Shown here one piece after another: positions 34,170-46,909 of a stretch of 64,000 bases of DNA. The notes under the pieces were generated by a model, which was not told the DNA's origin, did no database searches, and saw only the letters and a list, made by a program, of their open reading frames with translations. The stretch is from assembly GCA_949751835.1 (NCBI GenBank), contig CATKHK010000012.1, positions 1-64,000 of the forward strand, in the 5' to 3' direction. Position 1 is the first letter of the stretch. Every line of letters starts with the position of its first letter. Both the position numbers and the translations under genes were made by a program. This DNA is from Blepharisma japonicum (taxonomy: Eukaryota > Ciliophora > Heterotrichea > Heterotrichida > Blepharismidae).

Positions 34170-35246
34170 TTATAATCATGTCTCTACTTTAAGAATTTTT
34201 TTGTCTAAATCAAATTTGTAATAATCCATCCCATCATTATCTGTTATAATATAAATATTTCCTTTATTATATAAACAATTCGTTCTATAAGGCATGCAAG
34301 TAACCGATTTTGCTATTTTATTTCATTCATATACATCTCCAGCTTCGTTTTCATAAATTGAGCCATCACTTCTGCACTCAATCACATACATTTTCTCTAC
34401 ATTTATCAAGAGCTTTTTGGTATAATTAAGAAAATTATAAGGAATTACTGAGAAAGAGTCGATATCAATTGAGTATAGCATAAGATTTCTGTTTCCGGTT
34501 CCAGAAATCAAAATATTATCATTAAATATTACACTAGAGCACCAGCAATCCTTTATTGGCATTTCAGCTAATTTAATCCATCTATTTTCATCCAAATCAT
34601 ATTTGCTAGAAAAAGCACAAATTTTATTATCTTTCATCGCTCCAAAGCAATAAACTTTTCTGTTGAAATAGATAGCTGAAGTTGAGCCACAAGGATCGCC
34701 TGGTGGTAATACTTGAACTTCATAGTCAGTATTAAGCATAAAAGTAAACCCAGGATTTTTTCATATCCCAAAAAAGAATAATTCAAAATTTGGAAGTAGG
34801 CACATGCATATGTCATTTGTGTTTTGCCATGGATTTAATGGCTCTAGATCTTCTATTTTACGTCTTTCTTCGACTTCATTTTCAATGTCAAAAATATGCA
34901 AATAAGCATATTGGTTGTTATCTCAATTCAATATATAAATCGATGCGATTTTATGGTAAGCACTGACATATTTTTGATAAGCTTCATTGAGCTGAGAGTT
35001 AGAAGTTGATTTTTGATTCTCAAAGAAGGCACAAGTTCATCTGAAATCTTGTTCAATTTCTGGGCTGTTATTCGTTCTGCTTAAAATTGCCAATGTTTTC
35101 ATTTCTAGATCTTGAGAGGTTAATATTTGATTAAAATCATATTGATTGAGTTGACTTTGGGTGTCTTCTCTTTGTTTAGCTATATATTCCTCAGCCTTAA
35201 AACCAGTATTAAGCAATTTGAGTTTACTTCGCGCTTTGAATTCCAT
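34170..35246 (-). CDS. Kelch-like propeller family protein
   Basis: A 358 aa protein, MEFKARSKLKLLNTGFKAEEYIAKQREDT. Continuous with UGA as Trp (DFRWTCAFFEN, LNWDNNQ, FGIWKNPGF, VETWL). Kelch unit AIYFNRKVYCFGAMKDN...SSKYDLDENRWIKLAEMP, where GG is GA. Its closest relative is 37499-38545 (EMPI.D.WCSSV, RNLMLYSIDIDSFS.IPY). Ends ILKVETWL, unlike the usual MFKI. Confidence 0.85.
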
Positions 35247-35470
35247 ATTATAAATTAAAAACGGTAAAAATTTAATGTTTAACGATATAATAGAGGTAGT
35301 AATTTTAATTATGTCAAAACTCTAAAATTTAGTTAGATTTTAGATATACCAAGTCTTCTATTATAAAACTCTGATAAGGATAAATAAATTTAAATTTTCA
35401 CTATAATTATATTACCAATCAGATTATATTAGAGTTTTAGCATAATTAAAATTACTATTGTAATCTATAA

Positions 35471-35554
35471 ATGGAACCTGAATTGCTTAAATCCAAACTT
35501 GTCCAAGCTGAAGAATTTATAATTAAGCAAAGAGAGAGACTATTATTATTTTAG
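35471..35554 (+). pseudogene. 5' fragment of plus-strand kelch subfamily
   Basis: TAATCTATAA-ATG, then MEPELLKSKLVQAEEF, IIKQRERLLLF and UAG: the first ~24 residues match 32192 onward, then the family sequence ends. It shows what the undamaged start of that subfamily looks like. Confidence 0.65.
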
Positions 35555-35921
35555 CAAATTATTCAATGTGCATATCCTGGCAATCTTCTATTTTTTTTGT
35601 GTTCTATTATTTTGTTGTTTTCTTTTATCTATCTTCATCATTTTAATTATTATATTTGATAGATTTTGATTGCACTTCTTCCCTATCAAATCGTTCATTA
35701 AATCACTATTAGTTAATGTCTTATATAATAGTCTTGGTTCATCAAAATTTTATAAATTCTAATCATCCAATATATTTATTACTTCTTTTATTTGCTTTTA
35801 CAATAATCTTTATTTGCCCCGTTATCTTCTATTTTTTTAAATAATTCTTCATCTTCACTATAAAAAGTTTTGCGAGCTGTAATCCATAGCTTCAAGTATA
35901 TCTATGAAATTCAAAAAATAA
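35555..35921. other. AT-rich spacer
   Basis: No gene recognised; part resembles the spacer before 1779 (TCTATTATTTTGTTGTT... and GATAGATTT words). Confidence 0.35.
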
Positions 35922-36923
35922 ATGTCTCCTGATTTTGAAGCTCAACCTCCTTTAAAGAAAAAGAGGAATAGAAACTTTACTGCAGAAGATACACAAAATC
36001 AGCTCGACCAAAATGGCATTCATCAACGACTAAGTAGAACGAATAATGATCCAGAAACAGAGCAAGACTTCAAGAGAACTTCTGCATTGTTTGAAAATCA
36101 AAAACCTAACCAACAGCTGACGAGGGCTTATAACAATTATGTTAGTGCTTACAGCAAAATATCATCTCTTTATATATTACATTGAGATCCAACTCAAAAA
36201 ACACTTTTGCATGTTTTTGATCCTGAAAATAAAAGCAGAAAAGCCCATAAATTAAAAACTCCAAAATTAACAAATGCCTGATGCGTGGCTATACTTCCAA
36301 ATGGTGAGCTGCTTTGTTTAGCTGACTCAAAAAATATTAGTATTGCTTTTATTGTTAATAGTGATTTTAAAACTCGAATGTTGGAGACAACTGGGTTATG
36401 TTGGGGTTGCAATCCTTCAGCTATCTGTTTTAATAATAATATCTATTTCTTTGGAGGACTGATTGGCGATGGTTTATTTTTATCCAGAAAATATGATTTG
36501 GATGCAAATCGATGGGTTAATTTAGCTCAATTCCCAATAAATAGTTGCTATTGTTTTAGTGCAATATTTAATGGTAATATAGTGATTTCTTGCGATTGAA
36601 GTAGAAATCTTGCGTTGTACTCAATTGACATTGATTCTTTTTCAACAATTCCTTATGATTTTGGAGGCAATATAATAAAACTTCTAATAAATGCAGAGAG
36701 AATGTATTTAATTGAGTGCTGAAAAAATGGTTTAATTTATGAAAGTGAAGTTGGAGATATTTATACATGAAAACAAATAGCGAAATCGACCATATCCTTA
36801 AATTGCAAAATATATGGTCTATATAATAAAGGAAGTATCTATATCATAGGAGATAGAGGTAAAGATTATTACAAATTTGATTTATCAAAAAAAATAATGT
36901 TTAAGATACCAGATAAAAACTAG
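35922..36923 (+). CDS. Kelch-like propeller protein, plus-strand subfamily
   Basis: A 333 aa protein, intact with UGA as Trp (LHWDPTQ, NAWWVAIL, CDWSRNL, ECWKNGL, YTWKQIA). The N-terminus differs: MSPDFEAQPPLKKKRNRNF has a basic KKKRNR cluster that could act as a nuclear localisation signal, then the family's LSRTNNDPETEQDFKR. Kelch unit AICFNNNIYFFGGLIGDGLFLS then RKYDLDANRWVNLAQFP. Ends MFKIPDKN. Start context is not the TATAAT-ATG type. Confidence 0.83.
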
Positions 36924-37498
36924 ATGACCAAGAGGAATCTCTTATTAATAATTAATCAATAAATTCGAATCTTCTTTGATTCTATCAATATATTTAAAAA
37001 TATAGCATTTAATATAAGTTTTTAGCTTTATTTGCATTACAAAGCTACATTGGTAAGAGAATTCTTCCATTTAATTGGATATTTTAAATGATTTTTCAAA
37101 GTAGTAAACTTAAATAAGTTTATATGATAGCTAAAAATTAATAGGCTGACAATTTTCAGAAAATCAAGAAAAACTATGCTATGTTATTGAAATTTATAAG
37201 ACAAATACAGGCCTATGAGAGTGAGATAGGCTGTGCTTTCAAGTAGTTATCACCACCAGGATAAATTAGTAAGGAAATGGCTTGTATTGCACACTACAGA
37301 AGCTGCTTATAATTACGCATAATGTTTGGTGAGATTTATATAATCATATAAATTACAAATAACATCAAATTTTAATTTTAGAATTTAGCTAAATAAATTA
37401 ACCATTTCAGTATTATTTATCTTTAAATTATTTCCAGAAGAAAGGATTGCTGGATTTTAATAATTATTTATTTATTTTATCTGCCTTTATTTTATCTC
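36924..37498. other. Spacer with shared 3' flank
   Basis: Repeats in diverged form the flank after 2783 and 33223 (TTTTTAGCTTTATTTGCAT). No gene seen. Confidence 0.4.
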
Positions 37499-38545
37499 TT
37501 ATACTTTAGACATTTCGTTTTTGTCTAAATCAAATTTGTAATATTCCGCAATAAGATTTTCTGTTATAATATAGATTTTTCCTTTATTATATACACAAGA
37601 TGCTTGATAAGGCATGCAAATAATCGATTTTGCGATTTTTTTCCATTCATATAGTTTTCCAGCTTCGTTTTCATAAACAAACCCATTTAGTTTACACTCA
37701 AGTAAATACAATCTCTCTACATTTATCAGGAGCTTTTTAGCATATTTTGCAAAATCGTAAGGAATTATTGAGAAAGAGTCAATATCAATTGAGTACAGCA
37801 TAAGGTTTCTGTTTTGTGTTCCAGATATCAAAATATTTCTATTAAACATTACACTAGAGCACCAGTAATCAGCTATTGGCATTTCAGTTAATTTAATTCA
37901 TCGATTGCTATCCAAATCATATTTTCTAGATAAATGTTGGATACCTCAATAATGCGCTCCTCCAAAGCAATAGACACTTCTGTTGAAATAGATAGCTGAT
38001 GATCTTCAACAATACGCACCTTTTGGCAGCAATCGAATTTCATAATGACTATTGACTATAAAAGTAATCCCTGGAAGTACTTCTTCCCCATAAAAGAATA
38101 ACTCTCCATTAGGAAGTAAAGTCATGCGTGTCTCATAGGTTAATGCTCCTGGAGCAGAATCTAAACTATAATTATTTGCAACTTCTTTTTCAGTGTTATA
38201 AATAAGCAAAATTACTTCTCGGACAATTATACAAAGAGATGTGATTTTGTAGTAAGCGTAGACATATTTTTGATAAGCTTCATTAAGCTGTGAACTAGAA
38301 GTAGATTTTTGATTTTCAAACAATTCGCAAGTTCTTCTGAAATCTCGCTCTATTCCTGGGCTGTTATTCGTTCTGCTTAAAATCGCAGCTGTTTTCATTT
38401 CTAGATCTTGAAGGGTTAATAAATTATTAATATCATTTTGATCAGCCTGGATTTGGATATCTTTTCTTTCTTTAAATATAAATTCTTCATTAGGGTTGAA
38501 TTGATTATTAAGCAGCTTGAGTTGATTTTGAGTTTCAGGTTCCAT
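37499..38545 (-). CDS. Kelch-like propeller family protein
   Basis: A 348 aa protein, MEPETQNQLKLLNNQFNPNEEF. Intact with UGA as Trp (YCWRSSA, HYWGIQHL, NRWIKL). LPNGELFFYGE and the kelch unit AIYFNRSVYCFGG...SRKYDLDSNRWIKLTEMP are clear; the C-terminal Trp (YEWKKIAKS) is UGG. Ends YYKFDLDKNEMSKV. Paralogue of 34170-35246. Confidence 0.86.
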
Positions 38546-38646
38546 TTATAAATACAAATAAAGCTAAATATACAAGATTATCCCTTAGTTTTAAATATTG
38601 ACACAAAAAAAAATTACTAATGATTTGCCCTTTATCTATCTAAATC

Positions 38647-39010
38647 TTAAATACAATTCCTAATTTTAAACATTTCATTTTTTCTAAATCAAGCCTGTAA
38701 TAACTGAAATCAGGATTTTCTGATATGATAAAGATCCCACGTTTATTATATAAACTATATGTTTCAAAATTCTTTTCAATTGTTGATTTTCCTATTTTTT
38801 CTCATTCATATCCATCTTCAGCTTGGTTTTCATAAACAAATCCACTCATAATCAAATACATCTTCCTTGCATTTATTAAAATCTTTATCATATCTTGTGC
38901 AAAATCACAGAAGATGGTTGAGAATGAGTCAATATCAATTGAATATAGTAAAAGATTTCTACTTCTCTCTCCAGCAATCAAAATATTACCATTAAGTATT
39001 ACACTATTAC
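38647..39010 (-). pseudogene. 3' fragment of a kelch-family gene
   Basis: From the stop (…MFKIRNCI) back through the last blade (YSLYNKRGIFIIS), AGDG-type words and the SGFVYENQA strand to CNSVILNGNILIAG, where it ends at 39010 against the 3' flank of the next gene. The LYLIEC strand has lost residues. No 5' part. Confidence 0.65.
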
Positions 39011-39069
39011 ATAAGCCAGAATAAAAGAAACACTGAAATTAATAATTGTTTATCTATAAAAGGTGTCTT

Positions 39070-40136
39070 TTAGCGATATCATTTGTTCTCTTGTATCTTA
39101 TGCATTTCTTTTTTATCTAAATCAAATTTATAAAACTGCAATTTATTTCCACCTAATATGATATAGATCCCTCAATTATTATATACGCAATATGCTTGAA
39201 AAGTCATTCTAATAATTGATATTGCTATTTTTTCCATACATACAAATCTCCATCTTCGTTTTCGTAAATTGAACCATTTTCTGCACACTCAATCAAATAA
39301 AATTTGTCTGCTTTTATCAAGAGCTTTTTTATATCATTTGCAAAATTGCAAGAAATCGTTGAGAAAGATTCTATATCAATAGAATATAGCAAAAGATTGT
39401 TGCTTGCACATCCAGAGACCAATATATTTTCTTCAAATATTACACTAGAACACCAGAAATCATTTATTGGCATTGGAGCTAATTTAATCCACCGATTTTT
39501 ATCCAAATCATATTTGCTGGAGAAATTTGAGGAATAAGAGCCCTTAGTTCCTCCAAAGCAATAGACATTTCTATTGAAAAAGATAGCTGAAGACTTTCTG
39601 CAAGGCTCACCTACTGGTAAAGCTCGAACTTTATAATCACTATTAAGTATAAAAGTAATCTCAGGATTTTTTCAATCCCCAAAACAGAATAACTCAGCAT
39701 TTGGAAGTACAGCTAGGCATGTGCAATTGCTTAAAGATTCTGGGACTTCTAATTTAATAGTTCTCAGAGTTTCTTTTTCAGTGTCGAAAATGTGCAAAAA
39801 TGTATTTTTGCCAATATCTTAATCTGTTACATAAAGAGATGTGATTTTATGGTAAGCACTAATGTATCTTTGGTAAGCTTCATTGAGCTGTGAGTTAGAA
39901 TCAGATTTTTGACTCTCAAATAGTGCGCAAGTTAGTCTAAAATCTTGTTCTATATATGGGTCATTAGTTGTTCTACTTAAAATCGCAGATCTTTTCATTT
40001 CTAGATTCTGAGGGGTTAATAGCTGATTAATATTAGTTTGATTGAGCTGACTTTGAGTGCCTTCTTTTTGTTTAATTATAAATTCTTCAGTGGGTTCAGA
40101 CTCCGTATAAAATCATTTGAATATTTTTTGACCCAT
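39070..40136 (-). pseudogene. Kelch-family gene with one stop and one frameshift
   Basis: Nearly complete. UAA stands where the sister has UGA (Trp) just after SLYVTD, and one A is missing in the A-run of VWKKIAIS near 39235. Everything else reads in family register, including AIFFNRNVYCFGGTKGSYSS then SKYDLDKNRWIKLAPMP. The N-terminus (MGQKIFKWFYTESEPTEEF) is unusual: family codons 8-14 are altered. A young pseudogene. Confidence 0.75.
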
Positions 40137-40519
40137 ATAATTGACTACAGGAATAGCGAAAATTTTAATATTTAACTATATAATGCAGGCCATAATTTTA
40201 ATCATTTATAAATTTATGTGCTTCTAATAATAAGTCAATCGTTGATCAAATGCGTCTACGCCACCCATATGTTTTCTGCAAACCTCTAAAACATTAAGAA
40301 TTGATAACTTCTTTCTCCGCCTTTTTGTATTCTATCTACTTGGATAACTTCAGAATTTATGTAGTTGGTCAAAAAACGCAATTATTCTTTATCTTTTCAT
40401 ATTGTAAGTATAAGGTTATCTTTGCTAAAAAATTTGAGTTCTGCATCTTGCGCAATCTTTTGTATAATTTGAACAATAGTCTGTTTTTGGCTCACATAAT
40501 AAAAATGCTTTAGTGTAAG
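40137..40519. other. Spacer with a doubtful 70-codon plus frame
   Basis: A frame at 40301-40513 (MITSFSAFLYSIYLDNF...) is open but has no family resemblance and no coding composition. I do not call it. Confidence 0.3.
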
Positions 40520-41960
40520 TAATAATTATTTATTTAAATATGTAAAATGCAAGCATGCCGAAGTTTTATAATTATTACTTTCAAAAGGGCATCTGTCTTA
40601 AATATTAATAATTTTTTCTCTTATATAAATTAAACATTTTCTTCTTACTTAAATCAAACTTGAAATACTCCAATCCTCCATAAGTTTCTAAAACAATATA
40701 GATTCCTCCTTTATTATATATCCCAAACATTCGGCTAGAATAGCAAGTTGATTTTCCTATGATTTTTCAAGAATACACATCTCCAGCTTCGTTCTCATAA
40801 ACATATCCATGTCATTTGCACTCAATCAAATATAATTTCTCTGCATGTATCAGAAGCTTTCCTGTGTTCTCTGCAAAATTAAAAGAAATTATTGAGAAAG
40901 AGTCAATATCAATTGAATATAGCAAAAGATTTTTATTTTTATATCCAGAAATCAAAATATTCCTATTAAATATAACACTATGAAAAGTTTTATCATCTAT
41001 TGCCATTAGAGCTAATTTTACCCATCTATTTCTGTCCAAATCAAATCTACATGAAAAATTTGAGGCACTATTATGAATATATATTCTTCCAAAAAGATAG
41101 ATATTTCTATTAAAATAGGTTGATGAAGAATACATTCAAAGCATTCATTGTGGTAATATTCGAGCTTTATAAGTGCTATCTATTATCAATGCAATGTCAG
41201 AAAGCATTGAATTTTCACAAAGGAATAGCTCACCATTTGGAAGTCGAGTTATGCGTACGGTATCACCCAGCTGTTCTGGAACTTTCAATTCAATCCGGCT
41301 AGAGCTTTCTTTTTCAGTGTCAAAAACATGCAAAAACTTTTTTCGATAAGTTCTAATTCCATCAGATTGAATGCTATAAAGAGTCGTGATTTTATGGTAA
41401 GCTTTCTCATATTCCTTATAAGCTCTCTTGAGCTGTGGGCTAGAAGAAGATTTTTGATACTCATATAATAAGCAAGTTCTTCTGAAATCTCGTTCTATTT
41501 TTGGTTCATTACTAGCTCTTTTTAAAATCGCCAATTTTTTGATTTCTAAATCTTGTGGGGTTAATAATTGATTCATAGTGCTTTCATTGAGATAACTTTG
41601 TGTAGAATCTATTTGATTATTTATAAATTCTCCATCAGAATCAAATTTGGAATTTAGTAGCTTGATATCCATATTATAAATTGCAGAAGCACTTGAAAAT
41701 TTAATGTTTTACTATATTTTTGTAAGTAGATAATTTTAATTTTGATTATATATTTAAATCTACAGCATGAATTTTTTTCGTTATTTTTACAATTTCTAGG
41801 CTCATTTGGTGAAAACATTTTTTTCGTTGTAACTTTGAGAAAAATAATTGGTTCAATTTAAAGAGATTCACCATATTTTGATCCAACTTAAAGGATGGGT
41901 TGAGTCAGAGTGTAGACTGGTCCTTTTTCAGAGTTGATTCTTTACTTCTTGGAATATTAA
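40520..41960. repeat. Segmental duplication, copy 2 (partner 22020-23460)
   Basis: Near-copy of the 22 kb segment in gene and flanks (shared TGCAAGCATGCCGAAG-type 3' flank and GATTCTTTACTTCTTGGAAT 5' flank). The copies part near 41960. Confidence 0.75.
40605..41672 (-). CDS. Kelch-like propeller protein (MDIKLLN subgroup), copy 2
   Basis: A 355 aa near-twin of 22084-23151: same start MDIKLLNSKFDSDGEFINNQ, same divergent strand TYFNRNIYLFGRIYI, same missing second Gly. Differences are scattered substitutions (ISGYKNKNL here; ISRYKNKNL there). Intact with UGA as Trp (PQWMLWMYSSS). Both copies open suggests both are, or recently were, under selection. Confidence 0.86.
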
Positions 41961-42149
41961 AACAGTACCGGAACTTTCCCTATGGCTGCACATAATACTA
42001 TCAGCACTTACTTATCGTGATACTGGGGGTAAACATTCTAGACAATGTGTTTTCTTTATGAGATGATATAATTTAAACTCTTATAGGATCTTTAGCAGTA
42101 ATATCTTTGCTTATTGAGCATGCCACTTAAGCTTCTGATTTTCTAATAA
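41961..42149. other. Spacer beyond the duplication edge
   Basis: Nothing recognised. Confidence 0.35.
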
Positions 42150-42310
42150 AGTCCAATTAAAAATTTTGTAGTTAAAATTTTCTATGCTGCAATATAGATC
42201 CTCTTTTATTAAATAAACAAAAACTTCAAAAAACCTCAATTATTGATTTTGCTATTTGTTTTCAAGTATATTCATCTTCAGCTTAGCTCTCATAATATTT
42301 GTTTTAGCAA
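42150..42310 (-). pseudogene. 3' fragment of a kelch-family gene
   Basis: Traces of the last blade and an EDEYTWKQIAKSII-type strand remain; the rest is gone. Heavily decayed. Confidence 0.5.
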
Positions 42311-42784
42311 TTGAATTTTAAAAAATACGAGAGTCGCATTATTTTATAGGAATTTTCAAAAGAATTGTTTACTTTAACGAAAATATTTATCAATTCGCTT
42401 CCATTTATTATCAAATATAACTTATTTGCTCAAACAAATATTTTAATAGACAAATTTTAAAATAAAATTGAAATGCAAAAGTAAAATTAAATAAAATTCT
42501 TAAATCAGCATTACTAAATAAAGTTAATAGAATTAAGTTTGAGTTGCTCCAAAATAAAAGATTAAACTGTCAGAATAAATATATAGAAATCTATTATTAA
42601 TAAACTAATATCCAAATATAAAGTCCGATTAAACAAAATTTGCAAGTTATCCTAATTTTTTAAGATAATATATATTAACTCTTTATCAGATGATCATTAA
42701 TCTCTAAATTATTATCAAAAGAAAAGTGTATTGTAGTTTTACTTACTTATCAGAGTTTCTCTTAAATATTGACAATTATATTTC
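42311..42784. other. AT-rich spacer
   Basis: No gene. 42600-42740 resembles 25740-25920, the 3' flank of another copy. Confidence 0.4.
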
Positions 42785-43843
42785 TTATATCGAAAACATT
42801 TTTTTGTCTGCTAAATCAAATTTGTAATAGCATAGCCGATGAATGTTTTCTATTTTTTCTATAACATAGATCTTTCCTCTATTATATAAGCCATATACTT
42901 GTCTAGAATTGCCAGTAATTGAATTTCCAATTCTTTTCCAAGAATATACATCTCCAGTTTCGCTTTCATAAATCAATCCATTCATATGACACTCTATCAA
43001 ATACAATCTTTCAGCATTTATCAGGAGTTTTATTGCATTGCATGCAAAGTCATAAGAGATTTCTGAGAAAGCGTCAATATCAATTGAATATAATAAGAGT
43101 TTTCTATATGCTCTTCCAGAAATCAAAATATTTCTATTAAATACTACGCTATTGTTTCAATAATCAAATCTAGGCATTGAAGCTAACTCAATCCATCGAT
43201 TTTCATCCAAATCAAATCTATGGGATAATACGAAATATTCTAAACATTCAATCACTCCTCTAAAGCAATAGACACTTCTATTGAAATAGACAGCTGATGA
43301 GTATCAGCAAGGAGCTCCTAATGGCAACACTCGAGCTTTATAGTCACTATCTATAATCAATGCAATACCAGAATCGTTTCAATCCCCATAGCAGAATAAC
43401 TCACCATTTGGAAGCAGAGTAATGCATGCGCCACTACTTAATGGTTTTGGAGCCTCCAGTTCATAAATGCTTTCAATTTCTTTTTCAGTGTTAAAAACGT
43501 TCAAAATAGTATTTTCTTGATTATCAAATAGTAAATAAAGAGATGAGATTCTGTCGTAGGAATTTATATATTCTTGATAAGCTTCTTTAAGCCTAAGATT
43601 AGTAAGAGAATTATGATTTTCATATAATGTGCAAATTCTTCTGAAATCTTTCTCTGTTTCTGGATTATTATTGGTTCTGCTTAGCATCTCAGATCTTTTC
43701 ATTTCTAGATATTGAGGAGTTAATAATTGAGTATTTTGATTGAACTGATTTTGAGTGCAATCTGCTTGATAATTTATAAATTCTTCAGCAGGGTCAAATA
43801 AGTAATTAAGCAAGCTGAGTTTATTTTGAAGTCTAAATCCCAT
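42785..43843 (-). CDS. Kelch-like propeller family protein
   Basis: A 352 aa protein, MGFRLQNKLSLLNYLFDPAEEF. Intact with UGA as Trp (GDWNDSGI, CWYSSAV, DYWNNSVV). The kelch strand is VYFNRSVYCFRG, with Arg for the first Gly, then SHRFDLDENRWIELASMP. Last blade VYGLYNRGKIYVIEK...CYYKFDLADKKMFSI. Start motif TAATCTATAAT-ATG. Confidence 0.86.
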
Positions 43844-44135
43844 ATTATAGATTACAAAATGCTAAAAATTAACTTTACTAATTAAGCTAAGCCAAATAGA
43901 GATTAGTTCATGCATTAAATGATCATTTAGCATTAATTATAATGATTACTCAAATTTTATTTTAAAATGCCTTCTATCTTTTTTACTCTTATTTAATAGC
44001 AAATTATTTTGGGTCCCTTATAAATTAGAGCACAGCCTATAAATTATTTTAATTATTTCTACGATTTCAAAATATTATAGTAAATTTAAATGGTGCCTAA
44101 GTAAAATTTATAAAAATATCCTTCATTAATAATAG
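43844..44135. other. Short AT-rich spacer
   Basis: Only the start motif at the left edge is recognised. Confidence 0.35.
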
Positions 44136-45068
44136 TTAGATCAAAAATTTATTTTTTCTTAAATCAAACTTGTAATATTTCAACCCACAATCTTCAATTA
44201 TTATATAGATTTTTCCTTTGTTATATGACCAATACGCAGGTAAATCACCGCCAATTATTGATTTCGCTATTTTTGTTCAATTATACTCATTTTCAGCTTC
44301 ACTCTCATAAATAAATCCATCTTTTTCATTACTGCATTCAACCAAATACATTCTACCTGCATTTATCAGAATCTTTCTTTTATTTTCTGCAAAATCATAA
44401 GGAATTGTTGAGAAAGAGCCAATATCAATTGAATATAGCAAAAGATTTTTACTAAAATTTCCAGAAATCAAAATATTCCTATTAAATATTGCACTGTGGC
44501 ACTTGTTATACTTTTGCACCATTTGAGTCAAATTAATTCATAAATTTTTATCCAAATCATATCTGCAAGATATACTATCAACTCCTCCGAAGAAATATAA
44601 ATTGTTATCGAAATAGATAGCTGAAAAATACGAGCCAAGTTGTCTATCTGGCAGCAATCGAAATGTATATTTATTATCACTATCAATGCTCAAGATAATC
44701 CCAGAATTTAAATAATGCCAATAGCAATATAGCCCAAAGTTTGGTAACATAGTTATACGTGTGCCACTGTTAACTAATATTGGAACTCTCAATTTAAAAA
44801 AGTTAGCACTTTCTTTTTCAGTGTCAAAAATATTCATATATTTTGTAAACCCCTCAGAATCATTTTCATTAATTCAATAAAGAGATGTGATTCTACGATA
44901 AGCGCTGACATAGTCAAGATAAGTTGGTATGGTTATGGTAGATTTTTGATTCTCATACAAAGCACAAGTTTTTCTGAATTCTAGCTCTGTTTTTGGGTCA
45001 TTATTGGTTTTACTTAGCATTACAGATCTTTTTAATTCTAGATCTTGCAAAGTTAATAATTGGTTCAT
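44136..45068 (-). CDS. Kelch-like protein gene with damaged 5' end
   Basis: From the Met at 45068 (MNQLLTLQDLELKRSVMLSK) the frame is open for 310 aa through the kelch unit (IYFDNNLYFFGGVDS...CRYDLDKN) to UAA at 44136. Upstream to 45179 the family N-terminus and the CATCTATAAT-ATG motif remain, but out of frame: a base is lost right after ATG and the register changes again near 45070. Either a shortened protein is made or this is a young pseudogene. UGA is Trp in YNWTKIA. Confidence 0.65.
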
Positions 45069-45339
45069 CGTATTTTAATTGAGCTGAATCTGAGTGAAAC
45101 CTTTTATTATTTATAAATTCTTCACCTGAGCCAAGTTGATGGCTAAGCAAGAAGAAACTATTTCGAGTTTTGATTTCATATTATAGATGAATTTAAGATA
45201 GGAATGAACAATTTTCTCTAAGAAGATATTTGCTCAAGCTAACGATGGGGCTAATTTTCGCAAAAATAACTTTTCTTAATTATTTTTCTTACTAATAAAT
45301 AGAAGCTAGTTATTTTTATGCATCATATTAATTTTTTTC

Positions 45340-46374
45340 TTATAGCTTAAACATTTCATTTTTGCTTAAATCAAACTTGTAATAATTAAGCATGCCTCCA
45401 TCTGTTCTAATATATATTTTGTCTTTATTATATAAGCAATAGGCTTGAAAATTATATCCAATTAATGATTTTACTATTTGTTTCCAGCCATACTTATTTT
45501 GAGCTTCACTCTCATAAACGAATCCATTTTTATTACATTCAATCAAATATAATCTTTCTGCTTTTATTAGGAGTTTTCTTGTATTCTCCAAAAATTCATA
45601 AGAAATTGCTGAGAAAGAGTTGATATCAATTGAATATATCAAAAGATTTTTACTAAAATATCCAGAAATCAAAATATTTCTATCAAATATTAAACTATTG
45701 CAACCTTTTTCATGTATTGGCATTGGAGTTAATTTAACTCATCTATTTTCATTCAAATCAAACCTGCTAGATAAAGCTAAATAATTATAATGTTTATCCA
45801 TACCTCCAAAGCAATAAACGGTTTTATTGAAATAGATAGCTGAAGCATACCTGCAAGGCATTCCAGATGGTAGCACAAGAGTTTTGTAATCCTTATCAAT
45901 AATCAGCGTAATACCACTATTTATTTTATCCCCATAGCAGAATAATTCGCGATTTGGAAGCTTAGCTATGCATGCACCTCTGCTTGGTGACGCTGGAGCA
46001 CTCAAAGTAATAATTTGATTACTTTCGTTTTCAGTATCAAAAACATCCAAGAAAGCCTTTGTAGCATCTTCTCATATATAAATAGATGTGAGTTGATGAT
46101 AAGCGTCAATATATTCTTGGTAAGCTCTCTTTAATTCTCCATTAGAAATAGATTTTTGTTCCTCATATAACGCACAAGTTCTCCTGAAATCCTGCTCTAT
46201 ATCTGGATCGTTATTGGTTCTATTTAAAATCATAGATCTTTTCAGTTCTAGGTCTTGAGGAGTTAATAATTGAGCATTTGAATTGAGAAGGGTCTGATTT
46301 TCCCCTCTTTTGTTATTTGGAGTTTCTTTATCTGAGCCAAATAAGAAATAAATTGATTTGAGTTTATTTCCCAT
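45340..46374 (-). CDS. Kelch-like propeller family protein
   Basis: A 344 aa protein. The start is taken at MGNKLKSIYFLFGSDKE (46374), the family position; an ATG four codons further out is also in frame. Intact with UGA as Trp (YIWEDATK). LPNRELFCYGD, kelch unit AIYFNKTVYCFGGMDKHYN then SRFDLNENRWVKLTPMP; last blade YCLYNKDKIYIRTD...NYYKFDLSKNEMFKL. Confidence 0.86.
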
Positions 46375-46909
46375 ATTAAATTGCATAAGTTCTAAAAGTT
46401 TAATTTTTAGCTATAATATTCCAAACTAAAACGCAGGTGTTATAGATCATTGTAAAGATTGTTTGCAACAGTTAGATATATAAAATATTTTTACCTTAAA
46501 TTACCTCATTAATTTTCTAATTTATTTTCATAAATATATATAACTCATATAGACTAGCATTGACTATCAGCTCTCATTAATATGTGGTAAATTTTAGCAT
46601 GCATCACATGATGATTCTTTAAATAATAAGCAGCACTAATAAAATAAATTATTTCAGATGTTTATAAGAATCAAAAAGGTCTATATTAATTACTAAACAA
46701 TTTATAACCTAAATCAGGCTTTTTGATTCTTCATCTCATTATTTAAGCTTGTAGCTCTATTTAAGCAGTGATATCAGATGATTATTAATTCTTTATTTAT
46801 TAAAAAATAAGATATTTTATTTTATTCACTCATTTGAAGCCTAAATATTTATAATTTATTATTCAAGCATAATCATGTGCTTTTTTAAAAGATCAATTTT
46901 GAATTTATA
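46375..46909. other. AT-rich spacer
   Basis: Nothing recognised. Confidence 0.4.

Noticed and set aside
40301-40513. A 70-codon plus-strand frame
   Set aside because: No codon-position bias, no family resemblance, and no motif near the start.
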